DNA of 64,000 nucleotides from Brasenia schreberi. Lineage: Eukaryota > Streptophyta > Magnoliopsida > Nymphaeales > Cabombaceae. Location: NCBI GenBank assembly GCA_036023115.1, contig JAYKKT010000061.1:15335001-15399000 (forward strand). The letters are read 5' to 3'. Positions 58,615-64,000 of the stretch are shown here, one piece after another. The notes beneath the pieces were generated by a model that saw only the letters and a list, made by a program, of their open reading frames with translations, did no database searches and was not told the origin of the DNA. Numbering within the stretch: position 1 is the stretch's first letter; each line of letters opens with the position of its first letter. The position numbers and the translations under genes are program-made.

Positions 58615-59630
58615 GCCCAACACGCAGAACCATAAAACATGACATGTCTAATTGTTGCTCTATAATATTTACCTTTTAACTTTAATGGTATCTTCTTATC
58701 ACAAAGAATATTTTATGCTTCTCTCCATTTTAACCAACCAGCATTAATTCTATGCGTAACATCTCCATCAATTCTTCCATCACTCTAAAAAATTGACCCT
58801 AGAAACTTTCCTTTTGGAGATTGAATATGTGCCAATTTTAATTTTTATGTCCTCTAAAGTAACCAAATGATCAAACTTACATTCCATATATTCTGTCTTT
58901 CTTCTACTAAGTTGGAGGCCTCTGCTTTCTAATGCTTCTCTCCATAGTATAAATTTTCTATTAACTTTTTCCTTAAACTTCTCCACTAACACAATGTCAT
59001 ATGCAAATAACATACACCAAGGTACTTCATTTTTAATATGTTTTGTTAACTCATCAATCACCATTACAAATAAGTATGGACTTAAAGTTGATCATTGCTA
59101 TAACCCAATATTAACTTCAAAGAAGTCTGTCATTCTTCATGAGTCCTCACACATGTTTTTGCACCATCGTATATGTCTCTTATAAGGTTTATGTATATCG
59201 ATGGGATACCTCCTTTTTTTAAGGTTCTCCAAAGAACCTCCCTCGGTACACTATCATAAGCTTTTTCTAGATCAATAAATATCATGTGTAGGTCTTAATA
59301 TTTTGCTCTAAAATATTTCATAAGACGTATCAAAAGGTGAATCACTTCAACAATAATTCTGCCTGACATGAATCCAAATTGCTTCTCTGTTGTACTCGAT
59401 ACTTGTCTTAACTTACATTCGATAATTCTTTCTCATAATTTCATAGTATGGCTCATTAACTTGATAACACGATAATTCGTACAATTTTGAATGTCTCCCT
59501 TGTTCTTATATATGCATATAAGTGTATTTGCTCTCCATTTCTTGGGTATCTTTTAGTTTCTTCATATTTCATTAAATAGTCTTGTGAACTAAGTGATTCA
59601 TATTTCTCTTAGGATTTTTCAAACTTTTAT
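58615..59630 (-). mobile_element. RTE-type LINE reverse transcriptase fragment in copia 2
   Basis: Minus-strand reading gives ICIYKNKGDIQNCTNYR near 59500, [19 protein letters not shown] near 59270, SPYLFVMVIDELTKHIKN, MLFAYDIVLVEKF (open frame 58780-59064) and RRKTEYMECKFDHL, followed by the ATIR..M.YG..CWAV segment. These are consecutive blocks of a plant RTE reverse transcriptase; the catalytic FADD box reads FAYD, so it is inactive. The fragment lacks both the N-terminal endonuclease and the usual C-terminus with TTG tail. At its 3' side it passes directly into the inverted gag copy within the shared word CAGTTAAG. Confidence 0.85.
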
Positions 59631-59639
59631 AGGAATATT

Positions 59640-60390
59640 TTTTTATCCTACCGATAAATTTTCAAACTTGGAAGAGGAGAATTTCACTGGCCTTAACTTT
59701 AGAGGGAGTTAATTATGTACTTAGAGAAATTGTATTACCCCCTACTCCAGTTGCCATAGATGAAGAAAAAAAAAATATAAGACATTTCTAAAGGATGATA
59801 CTATAGTCAGGACGATAATGTTGACTTACATGGAAGATGACTTGATTAGGGTCTTTGAGAAATATTAGACTGATGAAAAATTATTTGATTCCCTTACCAT
59901 AAAATATGATATTACAGTTAAGTTGCATGTACAACTACTCTTTCAAAAATATAATTCTTATAAAATAAAAAAAGGTAATAACCAATGCAAAACTGATTGT
60001 ACATACAACCACAACATTGTAACATGTTAACCAAATGTTGGTAATGGTTAGGAATTTATCTGTAGTAAAGTCAATCATTCCTTAACCAATGCATATATTC
60101 ATGATTCTAAATAGTATACCCCTTCCTCGAACATTGTAACCACAACACTTAGACTTAGACAAGATTTTACCCTTTTAGAAAACCAAATAAGAAATTTGGT
60201 TAGAATAAAAGATAGGGCAGGCAAAACTTTAATAAATCACAGGAATCTGCTTCCCAGTAAAGTATTTCAATTATGTAAAGATGGAGCCTTACAAAATGGA
60301 TTGCCACAACAAGAAGACCAATGTTGGAAGCAATCAACGATGCAACTCAACAAAGAAGTAGGATATAATCTATATTATTTTTAAATACCT
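59640..60390 (+). pseudogene. Copia 2 gag (degenerate)
   Basis: The plus strand reads INFQTWKRRISLALTLEGVN, then LTYMEDDLIRVFEKY, LFDSLTIKYDITVKLHVQLL and, with frameshifts, NQMLVMVR-type sequence near 60030. The zinc knuckle near 60260 is decayed (YFNYVKMEPYKMDC where CxxCxxxxHxxxxC is expected). The open frame 60196-60384 mixes frames of this region. The gag start is removed by the LINE rearrangement. Confidence 0.75.
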
Positions 60391-60394
60391 CTAT

Positions 60395-60660
60395 ATGGAC
60401 CGTCTGGTAACTAGTTGGTGGATTGACTCTAGGGCGACCCGACATATTTCAAAGAGCAAAGAGGCAACAATAGATCTCAAGGAATACAAGTTTGGCGAGC
60501 ATTGGGTGTATATAAGGAATAATACTTTTTTTGATGTTCTTGGAATTGTCTCCTTCAAGATTTTTGTACAAGACACACTGATTGTACTTACTGATGTATG
60601 CCTACTATTAGGCGCAATCTTATGTTGATCCCTGCGTTACTGAAGAAATTGTTTGAGGTT
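60395..60660 (+). pseudogene. Copia 2 protease (active site changed)
   Basis: The open frame 60395-60628 reads WWIDSRATRHISKSKEATID at about residues 8-27. Copia proteases have DSG(A) here; the catalytic glycine is arginine (DSR). The sequence then continues as LKEYKFGEHWVYIRNNTFFD. The sister element has lost the same motif differently (VDRLLSD). Confidence 0.8.
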
Positions 60661-60699
60661 TTGTTTGTCCCTAGCAAAGTCACTATGGGAAAGCATGGT

Positions 60700-61430
60700 T
60701 GGATAACTTTTTTTGGTTTATTTGATGTTAAGAATGGATTGTTCAAACTTAACATAAATAAAATTAAGGTTCTTCTTCTATTTATATTAATAGTGTTTAT
60801 GTGATTGATGTGAATATATGGCATAAAAGAATGGGTCATATAAGTTTAAAGAAGCTGAGATAATTAAACAACTTTAACTTATTGTCTAATTTTCATAAAA
60901 ACACTTTTATTAAGTGTGATGCCTGTATACAAGAAAAAATTACTAGAATTTTTTTTTTTAAATAGCTGATTAGGACAACAACCCTACTAAAGATCATTTA
61001 GACTGATTTATGTGAACCTTTTAGAGTAAGATCATATCGAAAAAATGTTTATTTTATAACATTTATCGATGATTACTCGAGATATACCTATATATATCTT
61101 TTAGTATATAAATATGAGGCACTTGAAGCATTCAAATAATATAAACAGGAAGTTGGGAACCAATTGGGGCATACGATCAAACTTTTGAGATCGGATAGAG
61201 GTAGAGAATATACCTCTGTAGAATTTTTTGAATTCTACAAAGACTTTGCTATTGCAAAGCAAAATGGTGTAGCATCTCAGGATATTTTGATGTTTTGAGA
61301 AGTGGTAAGTACAATTGTCTATATACCCAATAGAGTTTCATGTAAAGTTGTATTCTGTACACCATATGAGATGTGGTTTGGAATAAAACAAAACCTAGGT
61401 CTTTTCAGGAGGTGGGATCTGTCGCTTATG
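60700..61430 (+). pseudogene. Copia 2 integrase (degenerate, internally deleted)
   Basis: GLFKLNINK near 60740 and CDACIQEKIT near 60920 mark the zinc-binding region; TDLCEPFR and FITFIDDYSRYTYIYLL near 61070 contain the first catalytic aspartate. LLRSDRGREYTS near 61185 has the second. Just before QNGVA (61262) sequence is missing, and the glutamate-containing helix that normally follows QNGVAE is deleted (SQDILMF instead). Confidence 0.75.
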
Positions 61431-61703
61431 TGAAGATCCTTGATTAGTCTAGAGACAAACTAAATAGTTGGTCCTTAAGATGTATATTCATCAAATATCC
61501 TAAAGGATCTAAAGGATATCGGTTTTATAATAAGGATCATTAATAGAAAGTATGGATGTTGAATTCTTATAAGATACTAAGAATGACATTCTTGAAAATA
61601 ATGATGAGTATGTTGATGATCTAGTAGATTTAGATCAATCATCATTTGAACACATAGATGAGCTTCCTGAATAAGCCGAACTTTAAGTAGACACAAATGA
61701 CAC

Positions 61704-62480
61704 TTGAAGGATTATCACACTTACCATATAGAGGAAGTGTGTAATTCGATGGATTTAGATGAGTTAACTGATAACTTAACATATCCACAAGTTATTGACT
61801 CATCTAAATCTTTAAACTTAGAAAAAGTCGTGGATGAAGAAATTGAATTCATTGAGAAAAACCAAGTATGGGAATTGGCTAATTTGCTAAGAAGAAGGAA
61901 AGTCATAGCCTGTAAATGGGTTCTTAAAAAGAAATATAAGGTCGATGGAACAATCGAAAAGTTTATAGCGAGGTTGGTTACAAAGGATTTTTCGCAGAAG
62001 GAGGAGATGGATTATGTTAAAACATAGCAAAATTTGCATCTATAAGAATAATCTTAGTGATATTAGTATATTATGATTTGGATTTACATCAACTAGATAT
62101 AAAAATTGCTTTTCTAAATAAAGCTTTATATTAAATTATATATATGCATCAACTTGAAGGATACATAGTTGAAAGCCAAGAAGATAAAGTATATAGGTTG
62201 AAAAAATCCCTATATGACATTAAACAATTATCTCGTTAATATTATTTAACTTTTTAGAATGTCATTATTGAGCATGGGTTTGTGGCTAATGAATTTGATC
62301 GTTGTGTATATGTCTGGAACACTGGGAGTCACTTTGTCATCTTATCATTATATATAGATGGCATATTGTTGATTGGAAATGACAATGAGATAATTGTCAA
62401 AACCAAGTTATAGTAAAACTCAAGGTTTGAATTGAAGGATATGGGGGAAGCATCCTATATTCTGGGTATAAAGATTTCTC
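61704..62480 (+). pseudogene. Copia 2 reverse transcriptase (catalytic motif changed)
   Basis: The open frame 61704-62027 has the N-terminal part with WVLKKKYKVDGTIEKF. After stops, YDLDLHQLDIKIAFLN-like sequence and, at about 62345, LSLYIDGILLIGNDNE follow. The YVDD box reads YIDG, so the second aspartate is lost. Confidence 0.8.
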
Positions 62481-62549
62481 GAGATAGAGAACCTAAACTT
62501 CTATGCCTAAGTCATGAGAGAATATTGATTATTTCTCAAGAGGTTTAAA

Positions 62550-63290
62550 ATGGATGAATACAAGTCTGCATCTACACATGTTACGAAAGGAGTCAAATTA
62601 AGTAAGGTTGATTATCTCGGTAAAGGAGACGATAAACCTAATGTTCCTTGTGCACAGGTCGTAGGTAGTTTGATGTATGTTATGTTGTGTACAACACCTA
62701 ATATCAGTTTTGTTGTTGGTCTTGTGAGTGGATATCAAAGTATTCCTAGATGGCACCATTGGATAACTGTGAAAATGATTCTAATATATCTTAAAGGAAC
62801 AAAAGACTTCAAATTTTATTTTCAAGTACATGAACTAAAAGTAATAGGATACTCAGATGCTAACTTTGTTGGGAGCAAAGATGACAGCAAATAAACCTAT
62901 AGTCAAATGTTTTTATTTGGAGGTAGTTCTGTTTCTTGAGCATGCAAGAAACAAGGTTATATAGCGTTGCATACACAAGAGGCTGAGTATATTGCTTGAA
63001 GTATGGCTGCTACGAGTGTCGTTTGAATAGGCTGCTTCATACGGGATTTGAAGCTGGACATAAGCAACGAACCAGTTGTCATTTATTGTGACAACATTGC
63101 AGCAATTACTCTTATTAAGAGTAGAGTTGATAGCTCAAGAAGCAAGCATATAATGGTTAAATATCACTATGTTCATGATATGCTCAAAAGAAATGAAATA
63201 ACTATATATTATATGCCAACTACTTATATGTTTGTTGACTCCTTAACAAAAGGCATCTCATAAGAACTGTTTACTAAACATGTAACCCAT
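62550..63290 (+). pseudogene. Copia 2 RNase H (degenerate)
   Basis: The open frame 62550-62894 has GSLMYVMLCTTPNISFVVGL and GYSDANFVGSKDD (first acidic residue in YSDAD-type context). The frame 63048-63263 has VIYCDNIAAITLIKSRVD (DN.AAI retained), SKHIMVKYHYVHD and LTKGIS. A stop lies between the two parts. Confidence 0.8.
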
Positions 63291-63494
63291 ATGGGGTTAA
63301 GATATGCCTAGTGTGTAAGTATAGAAAATACGCTTTGTTGTGAGTTATACAGGAAAAACACATTGTTTGTAAAAAAATCACATAACAGATAAAAGTTGCA
63401 ACTTACTTGCAACTAAAAAAAATTATACAACTTGATAAACCCCAAAGTAGTGGGAAACAAAACCAGTGTTTCAAAGATTGGCTCAAGTATGAGA

Positions 63495-63713
63495 TGTAAG
63501 TAGTGGGTGGCCACTATTATCCCCATTACTAATGACAACCATGAAATGCGGGAAGAAAGGCTCTCTTCCCGGATTTCATAAGTTGAATTTTGAAAAAATG
63601 TAAACGTTATTCAAACTGTTTTCTTTTACCTTTTGAAAAAGTCTTAAGCATCTATCGAATGAAAGGGAATGGTTGTTAAAAGGCACAGAAGGGAAAACTC
63701 AGAAGATAGAAAG

Positions 63714-63782
<69 letters not shown>

Positions 63783-63984
63783 AAAGAAATATATAGAAAA
63801 TTATACACAATACACAATACAATCGATCTTTGTGACAAAACCCTATGCATGAAACCTCGTCCCTATCTCTCTCCTCTTTTTTCTACTGTCCTACTACGCT
63901 GCAACACAATGCCCTATGCCAGGAGAACTAAGTGTTCGTTAAGACAAAGAAAACAATCGGCTCTATCAGTACCGCCGCCCCAAC
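63495..63984 (+). repeat. 3' LTR of copia element 2
   Basis: Starts TGTAAGTAGTGGGTGG and aligns with the 5' LTR. The end is ragged (CCCCAAC, then GGGCC). It carries a TA tract of about 68 bases (63713-63780) where the 5' LTR has only a few TA units. Confidence 0.8.
63713..63780. repeat. TA microsatellite in the 3' LTR
   Basis: About 34 TA units. The frame 63644-63850 (minus) is a translation of this tract. Confidence 0.95.
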
Positions 63985-64000
63985 GGGCCCAACTCTTATA

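Larger units (their letters stand above)
57205..63984 (+). mobile_element. Ty1/copia LTR retrotransposon 2, interrupted and dead
   Basis: Direct LTRs are at 57205-57691 and 63495-about 63984, with a primer-binding site just inside the left one. Flanking pentamers AGGCC (57200-57204) and GGGCC (63985-63989) may be a target-site duplication with one mismatch. The interior has gag, protease, integrase, reverse transcriptase and RNase H remnants in copia order on the plus strand. Between leader and gag lies a truncated RTE LINE in reverse orientation with an inverted copy of a gag piece. Stops, frameshifts and a deletion in the integrase are present, and the reverse transcriptase box reads YIDG. 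The coding parts are close relatives of copia element 1, but the LTR sequences differ. Confidence 0.9.

Noticed and set aside
58507..60021. The 108-bp inverted repeats considered as terminal inverted repeats of a DNA transposon
   Set aside because: The right arm is the native gag coding sequence of the surrounding copia element, continuous on both of its sides, so it is not a transposon end.

Overview
The window looks like nuclear DNA of a flowering plant: long AT-rich non-coding stretches, many decayed retroelements and DNA transposons of plant type, abundant microsatellites, and two members of a land-plant-specific gene family (GLUTAMINE DUMPER, GDU). No bacterial, plastid or mitochondrial gene content was recognised. 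The species cannot be named from the sequence. All family assignments come from reading translated sequence by eye; no database search was run.

Genes. Only two loci look like intact host protein-coding genes, both on the minus strand: a full-length GDU-like gene (33544-33861) and a second GDU-like gene with a shortened C-terminus (54140-54421). They sit in a pair of segmentally duplicated blocks (about 33.1-36.7 kb and 53.4-57.0 kb). A distal part of that block (block P) exists in a third copy at 15.1-15.9 kb, and two other short blocks (Q and R) occur near 17.4/19.2 kb and 30.7/31.6 kb. The region is therefore a worn-down tandem array, now separated by transposons.

Mobile elements, left to right: a degenerate L1-type LINE on the minus strand (about 0.8-4.9 kb); a probable 4.9-kb DNA transposon (8.4-13.3 kb) inside a 100-bp tandem array; a Ty1/copia element with both LTRs and a near-perfect target-site duplication (20364-25960, minus), carrying a nested RTE-type LINE tail; a MuDR-like (MULE) remnant with a tandemly duplicated DNA-binding domain (27.9-29.0 kb); a LINE 3' fragment (31.0-31.6 kb); several tRNA-type SINE copies; a CACTA-like terminus (about 40.5 kb); a large non-coding LTR-like repeat cluster (42.0-46.9 kb); and a second copia element (57205-about 63984, plus) interrupted by a truncated RTE LINE flanked by a 108-bp inverted copy of the copia gag. 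Both copia elements carry disabling changes in catalytic motifs.

The rest is low-complexity or unassigned intergenic DNA. I found no evidence for a new multi-gene system. The observations most worth following are the GDU tandem array with its conserved unidentified upstream block P, the LINE/gag chimeric rearrangement, and the tandem MULE DNA-binding domain.
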